Source of the DNA: JAGNHS01 sp964609695
GTDB taxonomy: Bacteria > Bdellovibrionota > UBA2428
Reading direction: 5' to 3'
NCBI GenBank assembly: GCA_964609695.1
Contig: CAZSSP010000002.1
Span: 1 to 64,000, forward strand
Length of the DNA: 64,000 bases
Translations under genes and position numbers: made by a program
Notes under the pieces: generated by a model
Told to the model about the DNA's origin: nothing
The model's database searches: none
What the model saw: only the letters and a program-made list of their open reading frames with translations
Shown: positions 19,209 through 27,120 of the stretch, piece by piece
Layout of the letters: each line of letters starts with the position of its first letter
How positions within the stretch are numbered: position 1 is the stretch's first letter

Positions 19209-20674
19209 GTCGGATCCTCTTTTGGGGATAAAGGTAGAATTGGAGGGTTAAGAGATTCTGAACAAAGTCCATTTTGCATTTGTTCTCTGGCTTGAATTTC
19301 TAAGAAATTCTTTTTAAAAAAACCACCCACTAAACGAAAAGCAAAATCAAGTGAGTCTTTGTAGCCTTCGGAAAAAAGTTTTCCTTTTAGAATGTAATCA
19401 TAATGGTGGCGGGTGTGCAGTAATTCATCAATGATGTTGCGCTCGTTTTCAAAGGCTTCTAAATTAATTTTTCCATTTTCGTCAGGCTTTAGAACTCTAA
19501 ATCCGCTTTCATGTGTGAAATGATAATAAACCAACATCATCATTCTTTTCTTTTGGAGGTCGCTTTCAGCAATCCACATACGATTGAATTCCTGATTCAC
19601 CTTTTCCCATTCTTCAGGATTTCCGGGAATGGCAGGAGTGAGATTAAAAAATGCATGAGCAAAATCGTGTTCTAAGAAATCCGCAGGGCCCGTAAAAATC
19701 CGGCCATCGGCTGTATTTTCATTTGTTGAGTGAGAAATGAGTCCGAAAATTGAGAGTTTTTGACCGTATATAAAACTCACACCAGCTAAATTTATAGACT
19801 CGTTGAGAGCGACAAAAGCTTCCTCGGGGTACTTAAGTCCAAAAGTTCTAGCATCACTTCTTTCTAGGCCAAAACGTTCAAGCGCCTCTTCGCTTGGAAA
19901 GGGAATGTTTTTATATCTACGAACGTCGTTGAATTCAGGCCTTGAAAACAGAGCCATAAGATTTGTGAATTCAAAGATTGAAATGTTTGAGTTCAGGTCG
20001 ATGTCTTGAAAAATTTTTAAAGCTTCACGAATTCCATTCATGGCCTCTTCGCGGCTTTGTGTTGCTGTATTAAAAAAAGGTACGGCCCATGTGTCTACAT
20101 AAAGAGTTTTTTCCCCAGGAATATCCATGAGTCGTTGTTCTTCTTGTGTAGGTAGAGTTTTAAGAAGTTTTCCTTTGGGGCCGACAAACTTTTCAATAAA
20201 ATCTTTAGAATCTTTATAGGAGGCTACAAAAGCTTGTGCTTTATGAACTTCGATGAGTCGATTGAGTTCATTTTTTAAAGTGATGTTTTCTGGGTCATGA
20301 CTGAGTAAGTCTCTGATACGCGCAGTATGCACTACTAAATCGGCTTCTCGTTCAAGCTGATGCTTTTTTATTCTGTTGAGTTTGGCCTCAAAAATTTCAT
20401 TAAAGTTTGATAGATAATTCTCTAAATCATCGCGCATCCAAAGAATCATTTTCTTGTATTTTTCACCAATAAAAACTTCTTTAGCTATTTCGATAGCTTT
20501 GGCTGTGGGTTTTTTTGTTTTTAATTCGCGTGCCACTGAGATGTCTTCACTGGTGGGATGAAGAAGTTGTGTTTCTGCGTTTGAGTGAATTGAAGATAAT
20601 GGAGACAAATAAATAAGTATGAAAAATAAATTTGCGAAAATTTCATAAGATTTTTTAGACAGAGATTTTCGCAC
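19205..20674 (-). CDS. exported helical protein with HDxxH and HE motifs
   Basis: The product has 489 residues from a GTG start, with a signal peptide (likely cleavage near HSNA-ET). Residues about 50-150 look like a long coiled coil. The C-terminal half holds FLEHDFAHAFF (about 333-343, HDxxH), then YYHFTHESGFR (about 385) and LLHTRHHYDY (about 420). This spacing of His and acidic residues suggests a bound metal. I cannot name the family. It lies 52 bp after the NadD-like gene and overlaps the next gene by 4 bp. The similarity of motif order with the 836-residue neighbour suggests duplication followed by divergence. Confidence 0.65.
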   Translation of the reverse strand: MRKSLSKKSYEIFANLFFILIYLSPLSSIHSNAETQLLHPTSEDISVARELKTKKPTAKAIEIAKEVFIGEKYKKMILWMRDDLENYLSNFNEIFEAKLNRIKKHQLEREADLVVHTARIRDLLSHDPENITLKNELNRLIEVHKAQAFVASYKDSKDFIEKFVGPKGKLLKTLPTQEEQRLMDIPGEKTLYVDTWAVPFFNTATQSREEAMNGIREALKIFQDIDLNSNISIFEFTNLMALFSRPEFNDVRRYKNIPFPSEEALERFGLERSDARTFGLKYPEEAFVALNESINLAGVSFIYGQKLSIFGLISHSTNENTADGRIFTGPADFLEHDFAHAFFNLTPAIPGNPEEWEKVNQEFNRMWIAESDLQKKRMMMLVYYHFTHESGFRVLKPDENGKINLEAFENERNIIDELLHTRHHYDYILKGKLFSEGYKDSLDFAFRLVGGFFKKNFLEIQAREQMQNGLCSESLNPPILPLSPKEDPT

Positions 20675-20726
20675 CGCGCAAAGTTATCTTAGACGTTCTT
20701 TAAACGCAAGAAATTTTTGGACTTAT

Positions 20727-21473
20727 TCAATCTTTTAAAATTTTAAAGAGTTGTTGGGAGCAAAAGGAAATTCTTTTAAAAAGACTAGGTTTTTTGGGAG
20801 GATTTTTAAAGAGATTTTCTCTTTGAATGTAAGCTATAAGTTCTGGAGATAAGGGAAGATTATCGTATTGTCCTTTCGTGAGTTGAGTTCTCAAAGAGCT
20901 AGATCTTACGTCTTCATTTTTTAAGGGAATGTGGATGTATTCAACAGGTTTTCCAGCAACTTCGTTTATTTTAAGTTCATCTTCGGATAAATTTTCCGCA
21001 TGAGTCACTATCCAAGCATCTCTTTTAATAAAATGGGCCGCTAATCTAGTTTTAAAACTATTTAAAGAATCCCATCCCATGATGCCGTAAAGTTTAAAAC
21101 ATTTTTCCTCAAGATATTCTGTGACTTTAGAAATGACTGGAAACTTAAAATCATCAATATTTTTAATCACTAAAACCTTAGGGTGGTTTTGATAAAGTAG
21201 CCAAAGCATATGTTGCCGATGACTATAGTCAGTGGCCTCTGGTTTATGAAAATTAAGGTCATTGGCTAGAACAACGACGTAATCAATTTTGCCCGAATTT
21301 AGCACACCCTCTACTATGTCTTGGTGTCGAAAGTGAGGTGGATTAAAAGTTCCTATATAAGTGGCTACCCGATCGGTAGGAAGCAAGTGAACAGACTTAA
21401 TATCGACGGCGTGGACTTTGATAAATACTGAAAATATAAAAAAAAGTACGAGTCTAAGGGGCCCCGGATTCAT
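20727..21473 (-). CDS. exported NadD/NMNAT-like adenylyltransferase
   Basis: The product has 248 residues. Residues 7-22 form a hydrophobic signal-peptide core ending IKVHA-VD. The rest follows the nicotinate/nicotinamide mononucleotide adenylyltransferase plan. It has YIGTFNPPHFRH (about 39-50, the GxFxPxHxxH nucleotide site, with Arg in place of the usual Gly of HxGH), then GIMGWDSLNSF (about 130-140, the NadD GxD segment). DVRSSSLRTQL (about 188-198) is the SSxxR triphosphate loop, followed by LSPELIAYIQRENLF at the usual C-terminal place. These enzymes make NAD or its deamido form from ATP and are cytoplasmic. A signal peptide is very unusual and suggests action in the periplasm or in another cell. 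It overlaps the kinase-like gene by 20 nt. Confidence 0.8.
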   Translation of the reverse strand: MNPGPLRLVLFFIFSVFIKVHAVDIKSVHLLPTDRVATYIGTFNPPHFRHQDIVEGVLNSGKIDYVVVLANDLNFHKPEATDYSHRQHMLWLLYQNHPKVLVIKNIDDFKFPVISKVTEYLEEKCFKLYGIMGWDSLNSFKTRLAAHFIKRDAWIVTHAENLSEDELKINEVAGKPVEYIHIPLKNEDVRSSSLRTQLTKGQYDNLPLSPELIAYIQRENLFKNPPKKPSLFKRISFCSQQLFKILKD

Positions 21474-22455
21474 TCATCGACTCTATTAAGGCATCAAGGC
21501 TTTTAATGTCAAAGCGATCTCTAGTTTCTGGGTCGGTCGAGGTTAATATTTTATAGATCTTTTCTTCGTATTCCTTAAAAAAATTGATCATTCTAAGTTT
21601 TTCGGGGTCTTTTCGATAAGCTAAATAATCTGGAAGCTTAAGGCCTAGGAATATTTTTTTATGAAAAGATTTGGCTAAAGTGTAAAAGTCGAAATGATTG
21701 GGGAGATTTAAAAGTTCCTTTTTTCCTAATGATTGGGGGTTAATTTCTGGAGGAATGTAGTCGGCCTCATAGTGAATAGTTGAGGGGATTATGGCTTTGC
21801 CTTTTTTGGGTCGATAAACGGCACCTGCAAAATCAATGATTCGAACGCTACCATCTGGGCACAAAACAGAATTGGCGCCTTTGGCGTCCATGTGGAGCGT
21901 ATCGGCTTTGTGGAGTGTTTGATAGGCTTCATATGTTTTGCGAAATAAAATTAACGCTTCTTTAAATTTTGATTCGTTAGATAGATTTTGATTCGTTTCA
22001 ATTTCTTTTAATTTATGAAGAACAGAATCGCCCTCTATGAATTCTGATTCCCATACTTTTTTAGTTCCATTGTATTTAAAGCCATAAGTTTTGGGAGTTA
22101 CTTTGGCGAGTCTAGGGTGGTCTTTTCGTATTTGTTTGAGGACTCTATCTTGGTGCTTAAGGGATTCCCATCTTTCATCTTGCATGGGGGCGCCATCCAT
22201 GGGTCTTCGGTGGGCTACAATTTCAGAATCAGAGAGTCGTTTAACTACAACAACTTCAAAAATGTTTCCTTTGTGAGACTTTTCTTCTGATTCAGTTCCA
22301 AGTTTTCGGTAGTTTTCGATGCCAGGCGTAGGAAATCTTTCAGCGCTGGCTTGGGCAATCTGAACAAGTGATTTTATGCATATATCTAAAACGGCATAAC
22401 TCTTCAGGCTTGTTAAAAGAGTTAAGAAAACTAAGGCTTTGCTTGAAAATTTCAC
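21454..22455 (-). CDS. exported eukaryotic-like protein kinase
   Basis: The product has 333 residues from a GTG start, with a signal peptide to about residue 21 (LKSYA-VL). The C-lobe of a Ser/Thr kinase is well kept: TLHMDAKGANSVL (about 186-198, HxDxxxxN loop), IIDFAGAV (about 206-213, DFG with the Gly changed to Ala), STIHYEADYIPPEI (activation segment and APE-like motif) and FDFYTLAKSF (about 255, the D of helix F). The N-lobe is less clear: a Lys-rich strand VVVVKRL and an ESEFIEGDSVL hinge are visible, but the VAIK lysine is uncertain. It is the first gene of the five-gene exported run. Phosphorylation of proteins or small molecules outside the cytoplasm is the likely role if it is active. 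Confidence 0.8.
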   Translation of the reverse strand: MKFSSKALVFLTLLTSLKSYAVLDICIKSLVQIAQASAERFPTPGIENYRKLGTESEEKSHKGNIFEVVVVKRLSDSEIVAHRRPMDGAPMQDERWESLKHQDRVLKQIRKDHPRLAKVTPKTYGFKYNGTKKVWESEFIEGDSVLHKLKEIETNQNLSNESKFKEALILFRKTYEAYQTLHKADTLHMDAKGANSVLCPDGSVRIIDFAGAVYRPKKGKAIIPSTIHYEADYIPPEINPQSLGKKELLNLPNHFDFYTLAKSFHKKIFLGLKLPDYLAYRKDPEKLRMINFFKEYEEKIYKILTSTDPETRDRFDIKSLDALIESMNESGAP

Positions 22456-22633
22456 TTTAATTTAATTATATCCTCATCCGATTTTTTCTTGTCATAAGTT
22501 TTTAGCATGAGTGTTCATTTTTTGACGACTGTTTTAAGTTTGATTTTCGTTTGAATTTAATTATTTAAAATACTTTGAAGCTATTAATTTTAATGAAACT
22601 AATCCGAAGATAATTCAGAGGTTTTGATTTCTA

Positions 22634-23530
22634 ATGTTTAATATTTTGATCGTCGATGATGAGCCTGATTTGCTGGATATATTGGCTGATGAGTTAGAAG
22701 TTTTAGGTAAGTCGACTATTGTTAAAGCCAGCGATGGGCTCGATGCCTATCGAAAAGCTCGAAATCAACCTTTCGATTTAATTTGCACAGATTACAAAAT
22801 GCCTCGTTTGACTGGTGGAGCTCTTATTCGCGCCTTGCGAGAGGCAAAGTTTAATTCAAAAACACCTGTGATCGTTATATCGGGTTATCCCGATGAGGCC
22901 CGTTTAGAAATTGAACGAGATGGCCATATGTCTAATGTGATCATTGTATCGAAACCCTATAAGCCTGATGAATTGATAGAGCTTTGTCGGAAATCTTTAG
23001 CCGCTTATAAACCTGACTCAGAAACTAAAAAATCTGAATCAGAAAATAAAGTGAAATTAGATGTTGAATTTGTAAATCCGTTTTTAGAAGCCACTATTGA
23101 AACTGTAAAAAGTATGTGCCAAGTCCCCGATATAAAAGTTGATAAAACTTTTGTTTTAAAAGGAGACGAAGATTTGAAGGTAGACATATCGGGCGTTTTG
23201 TCGATTGTAGCTCCTAAATTTATGGGAACAATTTATATTTCATTTCCAAAAGATACGTTCTTGTCTCTGACATCAAAAATGCTCGGTACTGAATTTAAAG
23301 AAATCACTGCTGAGATTTCAGATGCGGCTGCTGAATTAACAAATATTATTTATAGCAATGCTAAAAGTGCACTTAATAAAAAAAATCTTCAAATGGAAAA
23401 AGCTATCCCTTCAGTGGTGAATGGCGCAGGACATTCGGTCAATACACGAGACTCCTCAGCTTCCGTTGTGACTCAATTCAGTTGCAGTTCTGGAATTTTT
23501 TATGTGAGTCTTGGATTAAATAATAAATAA
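22634..23530 (+). CDS. response regulator fused to a CheX-like domain
   Basis: The product has 298 residues. Residues 1-125 are a receiver domain with the acidic pair VDDE (8-9), phospho-Asp in ICTDYKMP (53), switch Ser in VIVISGYP and Lys in VSKPYKP. After a Lys/Ser/Glu linker (about 130-145), residues about 148-298 resemble CheX/CheC phosphatases: an FVNPFLEATIETVKSM helix, a GTIYISFP strand and the motif AAAELTNIIYSNAKSAL with the ExxN pair used to remove phosphate from CheY-type proteins. It may control its own phosphorylation or that of partner regulators. It is divergent from the exported-enzyme genes and convergent with the HD-GYP-like gene. Confidence 0.88.
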   Translation: MFNILIVDDEPDLLDILADELEVLGKSTIVKASDGLDAYRKARNQPFDLICTDYKMPRLTGGALIRALREAKFNSKTPVIVISGYPDEARLEIERDGHMSNVIIVSKPYKPDELIELCRKSLAAYKPDSETKKSESENKVKLDVEFVNPFLEATIETVKSMCQVPDIKVDKTFVLKGDEDLKVDISGVLSIVAPKFMGTIYISFPKDTFLSLTSKMLGTEFKEITAEISDAAAELTNIIYSNAKSALNKKNLQMEKAIPSVVNGAGHSVNTRDSSASVVTQFSCSSGIFYVSLGLNNK

Positions 23531-23551
23531 ATATTGAGTAAGAAAAACGAA

Positions 23552-24628
23552 TCAACCGCCTTTGCGGAGTTTCTTGTGAATATTGGCCAATGTTTTTTCG
23601 TAAATGATTTTCTTTTGAGCAGCGTCAATACCCATGTAACTGAAAATTCTATCAACGATATTACCTTGGTGCCTTCGTTCGTGGACTTCTCGATGATTTT
23701 GAGCGGCTTCCATGAGTGCATCGGGAATCGTTGAGGGAGATTTAAGCAATTCTTGTCTCTTTAATATTTGAAAAACGTCGACGGCTAAAGATAAAATTTT
23801 AACCAGGTCTGGTAATGATTTAGTTCGAGTGCCTCGAGGAAAGCCTTCTCCGTTGTTATATTCATGGTGATTTAAAATCATTTGAAGCCCGGTTTCGGAA
23901 AGATCAGGTAGTTTCATTGTAGCCATGAGGTTGGCTTTCGCCGGATGCTGCATGTAGAGCTTTAAAAATCCTGAAGGCCAACCATCGGGATTTTTGTAAT
24001 ACTCCTCTATGTCATCTTTTCTAAAATCTAAGAGGTTGATGTCCATAAACATGGAAGCCCCTTGAATGTCTAACATGGCTCTTTTGGAACTATAACCATT
24101 GGCGAGACCAAACAAAGTGGTCAGCGATCTTATGGCGTAGGAGTCCTCCATTCGAGAAAGGTCTTTAAATTGTTTTAAAATGTTATCTTCAAAAGATTTT
24201 GTATCACTGAGTATGTTTTCAGTAATTTCATGAACAATGCTTCCGAGTTTTTTGATTTGACTCTCGGAGGGGTTGTTGTCTTCGAGTAGGTCGAGGTAAA
24301 GATCGGTGATGAGCTCTTGGGTTTCGGCGCCAAGTTTATTGGGGTCATCATCTTTGGCGTTAATGGCTGCGTTTAGAGTTTTTTTTCTGTTTTTTTTGAG
24401 TTTGTCTTTCGATCCATAAAGCTTTGGGTCGGGGTGAAGATAAAGTTTTTTCATCTTTTCTTCGTCGAGCTTCTCGCCTTCGTGAACAAACAAAACGTAT
24501 CTATCCAATGTAGGAATTCGAACATAAAGATCGGCAATAACATTACCTTTAGGATCGGTTGGGACTTGTGAGACCGCCATAACTTGGAGCCCTGTTTGAG
24601 TTGTTAGGCCGGCCTGGCGTTTGGACAT
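23552..24628 (-). CDS. degenerate HD-GYP domain protein
   Basis: The product has 358 residues. The first 150 residues are a variable regulatory part. Residues about 160-300 are an HD-GYP domain, the family that degrades cyclic di-GMP. Kept residues are MQHPAKA (H228), NHHEYNNGEGFP (254-264, standing for HHExxDGxGYP) and LAVDVFQ (D284). The first metal-binding HD pair reads FMDIN (195-196), so its His is lost, and the upstream metal His also appears missing. It may bind cyclic di-GMP or partners without cleaving it. It ends 21 bp from the end of the response regulator gene, facing it. Confidence 0.82.
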   Translation of the reverse strand: MSKRQAGLTTQTGLQVMAVSQVPTDPKGNVIADLYVRIPTLDRYVLFVHEGEKLDEEKMKKLYLHPDPKLYGSKDKLKKNRKKTLNAAINAKDDDPNKLGAETQELITDLYLDLLEDNNPSESQIKKLGSIVHEITENILSDTKSFEDNILKQFKDLSRMEDSYAIRSLTTLFGLANGYSSKRAMLDIQGASMFMDINLLDFRKDDIEEYYKNPDGWPSGFLKLYMQHPAKANLMATMKLPDLSETGLQMILNHHEYNNGEGFPRGTRTKSLPDLVKILSLAVDVFQILKRQELLKSPSTIPDALMEAAQNHREVHERRHQGNIVDRIFSYMGIDAAQKKIIYEKTLANIHKKLRKGG

Positions 24629-24774
24629 ATTATGATTCTAAGGGCTGACATTGAGCTAGGGAAGGGCATGGCTCCTTATTTTTTAAAATCGGCCTTAAAG
24701 TCAGATAGATTGTGAAAGATCTTTTATTTAATTTTAAGTCGATTCCATTTTATTTCTATAAGAATCTCATTTTT

Positions 24775-25305
24775 ATGAAATTCAAATATCGACAGTTTTT
24801 TTATGCTTTGACCTTTTTTAGCTTGAGTGGCTTAGCCGCAGAAAATCCTTGGGAGGGAAACTTGGATTTTGAGGGGCTCAATGAAAAAATCAATCTTTCC
24901 TTTCCTCTGAAAGGCAAAAGTCTACGTATTGTGTCGGATTTAATTTCTTATGAAGGATATAAGGGAAATGTGTCTTCACGAGAAGAAATTGGAAATGAAC
25001 TGTTTTGTGATTTTCAACTTAAAGAAGATCATATGAAGAAAGTTTTAATTAAAGGCGGTCGAGAACTTATGGTGGAAAATGTAGAGGGCTATTTAGCGAG
25101 CGATTTGGAAATTTCCAGAGTGGGAGTTGTTTTTAAGTTTGCTGAAAAAACACTTCAAGGAGAGAAAAATCCCTTTGATTTTTTAATTTGCATTCGCAAT
25201 CAACAGCGAGATCAAATTCCCGAAGGCTGGACCCTTGAAAGGGAAGCTTTTTTTGATCGTGATGAGATAGTAGCCTTAGTTTCTAAAAAAATTGATTTTA
25301 ACTAA
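24775..25305 (+). CDS. exported protein of unknown function
   Basis: I chose the ATG at 24775 (MKFKYRQF, 176 residues) because it starts directly before a good signal peptide (likely cleavage at GLAA-EN). A GTG at 24712 would add 21 hydrophobic residues without a ribosome site. The mature protein is beta-rich with two cysteines (ELFCDFQL and FLICIRN) that could form a disulfide. No known domain is visible. It is the only gene between the HD-GYP-like gene and the four-gene exported operon; a gap of about 155 bp and a likely promoter separate it from that operon. Confidence 0.6.
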   Translation: MKFKYRQFFYALTFFSLSGLAAENPWEGNLDFEGLNEKINLSFPLKGKSLRIVSDLISYEGYKGNVSSREEIGNELFCDFQLKEDHMKKVLIKGGRELMVENVEGYLASDLEISRVGVVFKFAEKTLQGEKNPFDFLICIRNQQRDQIPEGWTLEREAFFDRDEIVALVSKKIDFN

Positions 25306-25395
25306 AGTTTCTTTAATTACAAATGCTTATGTTCATTAATTGAAGCTTGTGTAATGCTCTTTGATTGATGCACTTCAAATGAAGTTATATTCGCA

Positions 25396-25437
25396 TTGAC
25401 CCAGATGGCTCGATGCGTTACAAAGTACCGCCATCTG
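25396..25437 (+). promoter_or_regulatory. promoter with an 8-bp inverted repeat
   Basis: TTGACC (25396-25401) and TACAAA (25419-25424) are spaced by 17 bp, a good sigma-70-type layout. The flanking 8-mers CAGATGGC (25402-25409) and GCCATCTG (25430-25437) are exact inverted copies around the -10 box. They could be an operator or a leader hairpin. Downstream lies the four-gene exported operon. Confidence 0.45.
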
Positions 25438-25446
25438 TATATTTAT

Positions 25447-25452
25447 AAGGAG
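25447..25452 (+). promoter_or_regulatory. ribosome-binding site that decides the start at 25461
   Basis: AAGGAG lies 8 nt before the ATG at 25461. A GTG at 25452 overlaps this site, so it is unlikely to be the start. Confidence 0.65.
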
Positions 25453-25460
25453 TGCCTCGT

Positions 25461-27074
25461 ATGCGTAAACCCCTACCTACTTTAATAACTGCAGCTTTGT
25501 TTCTCACTTCGGTGATTTCATATTCTGCAACAATTGGCGGAGGCTTAGCCCCAGTGTCTGGTGTGCTGGGTGTGACTCCTGGTGAGTTTAGTTTCAAGCA
25601 ATATGATCAAGGTGAGCTTGAAAAATATGCAGCTCAAATTGCACGTGAACGTGGCGATGCCGATAGAGATTACTTCCTTCAATCGGTTCAAAAAATTAAT
25701 TCTCAATTCACGGATCACGTTAGAAGCACCATTCTCTCAAGCGATGGCTTAAAACAAATGAGCAATAGAGCTTATAAAGTTCCTGCTGAATGGACTGCCG
25801 CTGATGAATATCTTTCAGCGATTGATCGTTACAATGTTTCTAAAACAGCTTTATTGGGAACTATTGCTTCTTTAAAAGCCTACGGTGAGCAAGCTCTTCA
25901 AGCGAGTGAAAGTGTGCTTCCTGATGGCACTATCGTAAAAATTCGTGGGTACGGACAAGTTAATTTTGAGCCCATCGTTCAAAATTATCTTTCTGAAATT
26001 AGCCGCATTGAAGAGACTCTTAAAAATCTAAAACTCAATTTGAAATTAGCAGATGGTTCTGAATTGGCTCTTCCTCCTGGAAGCAAGCGTTCTTTGGATC
26101 CATCGATTACGGCCACTGCGATTTCGATTGACCCTAAAACTTTGGCAGATTGGCGATTGCAGTCTCAAAGACTTCGTCGTTGGAGCCCAGGTGAAGATAA
26201 GCCTGTGATTGATGCTTATACCAACTACGCTCGTAGAATGGTTGGCAAACTTTTAACGCTATACGGAACTACTGAACGTTACCGTTTTCACTCACCAGAA
26301 TATAAAGCTGAAAAGGCTAAGTTAGAAAATGAAGTGGCTGAAATTTTCTGGAGTCGTTCTTATATCCGAGCACGTTACGGCTTACAGTTAGGTGCCATTC
26401 AAACAGCTTATACAAAAAGAATTGCAAATCTCGATGTGTTTTTCACAAAGTCTGAAGATCTTGCTAAATTCCGTGAAGAAAATGCTTGGACAGCTGAAGA
26501 TTTAGCTTCTGCTCGTCAAAACTTTCGTTTAGCTCTGGATGTGGCTAAAGATCGCAGTATTTTGGCTGAAACTGGAGAGGGCTGGGGAATGATTAACAGC
26601 ACTCTACAAAAGGCTAATTATTTCTTCACTTGGGTTGGCGGTAAGCATGAGCTTGCTGATAGTGCTCGAGTGGTGCTTGAAATGATGGCCGCTGATCTTT
26701 ACGAAGAAATGCTAGTGGTTCAACCAGGAGCCTTGGCTATTGTTCAATCTAATTATAAGAGCCGATATTATATTAACGACGAAGCTAAAGCTAAAATCGT
26801 TGAAATGGCTAAGCGTTTTGATCCTAAATCTTGGGCTACTGATGAAGCCAGCGAAGATCCTTTAGCGGATCTTGGCAAAATCGAAGTGGGCGCTGGTGAT
26901 GGTTTCACTGCAACGGGTGGTTTGGCTCAAGTATTCGCCGACGTGTTAGTGAAATGTCAGCAAAAAGAAGAAGTTGATTTGCCTCGGGCTCTTCAACTCG
27001 AACGTAATATTCGTATTGCTATGATGGGCGTAAAAAACACTCGTGGCAAAGACGCGACTAACGGTCTTCGATAA
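25461..27074 (+). CDS. exported protein, first gene of an unknown four-gene operon
   Basis: The product has 537 residues, with a signal peptide to about residue 23 (ISYSA-TI). The mature protein is mostly helical and rich in Ala, Arg, Lys and Tyr, with long stretches of the coiled-coil type and a single Cys near the C-terminus (about 507). Codon use is regular and biased to few codons, as in well-expressed genes, and the ribosome site is strong. I recognise no family or catalytic motif. It is followed after 46 bp by another exported protein gene. High expression and export suggest an abundant envelope or periplasmic component; that is inference. Confidence 0.7.
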   Translation: MRKPLPTLITAALFLTSVISYSATIGGGLAPVSGVLGVTPGEFSFKQYDQGELEKYAAQIARERGDADRDYFLQSVQKINSQFTDHVRSTILSSDGLKQMSNRAYKVPAEWTAADEYLSAIDRYNVSKTALLGTIASLKAYGEQALQASESVLPDGTIVKIRGYGQVNFEPIVQNYLSEISRIEETLKNLKLNLKLADGSELALPPGSKRSLDPSITATAISIDPKTLADWRLQSQRLRRWSPGEDKPVIDAYTNYARRMVGKLLTLYGTTERYRFHSPEYKAEKAKLENEVAEIFWSRSYIRARYGLQLGAIQTAYTKRIANLDVFFTKSEDLAKFREENAWTAEDLASARQNFRLALDVAKDRSILAETGEGWGMINSTLQKANYFFTWVGGKHELADSARVVLEMMAADLYEEMLVVQPGALAIVQSNYKSRYYINDEAKAKIVEMAKRFDPKSWATDEASEDPLADLGKIEVGAGDGFTATGGLAQVFADVLVKCQQKEEVDLPRALQLERNIRIAMMGVKNTRGKDATNGLR

Positions 27075-27106
27075 TAGGTCTTCTAGATCTAATTTCTGAC
27101 TCTCTC

Positions 27107-27112
27107 GAGGAG
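27107..27112 (+). promoter_or_regulatory. ribosome-binding site for the second operon gene
   Basis: GAGGAG lies 8 nt before the ATG at 27121 and confirms that start. Confidence 0.6.
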
Positions 27113-27120
27113 ATTGGCGT

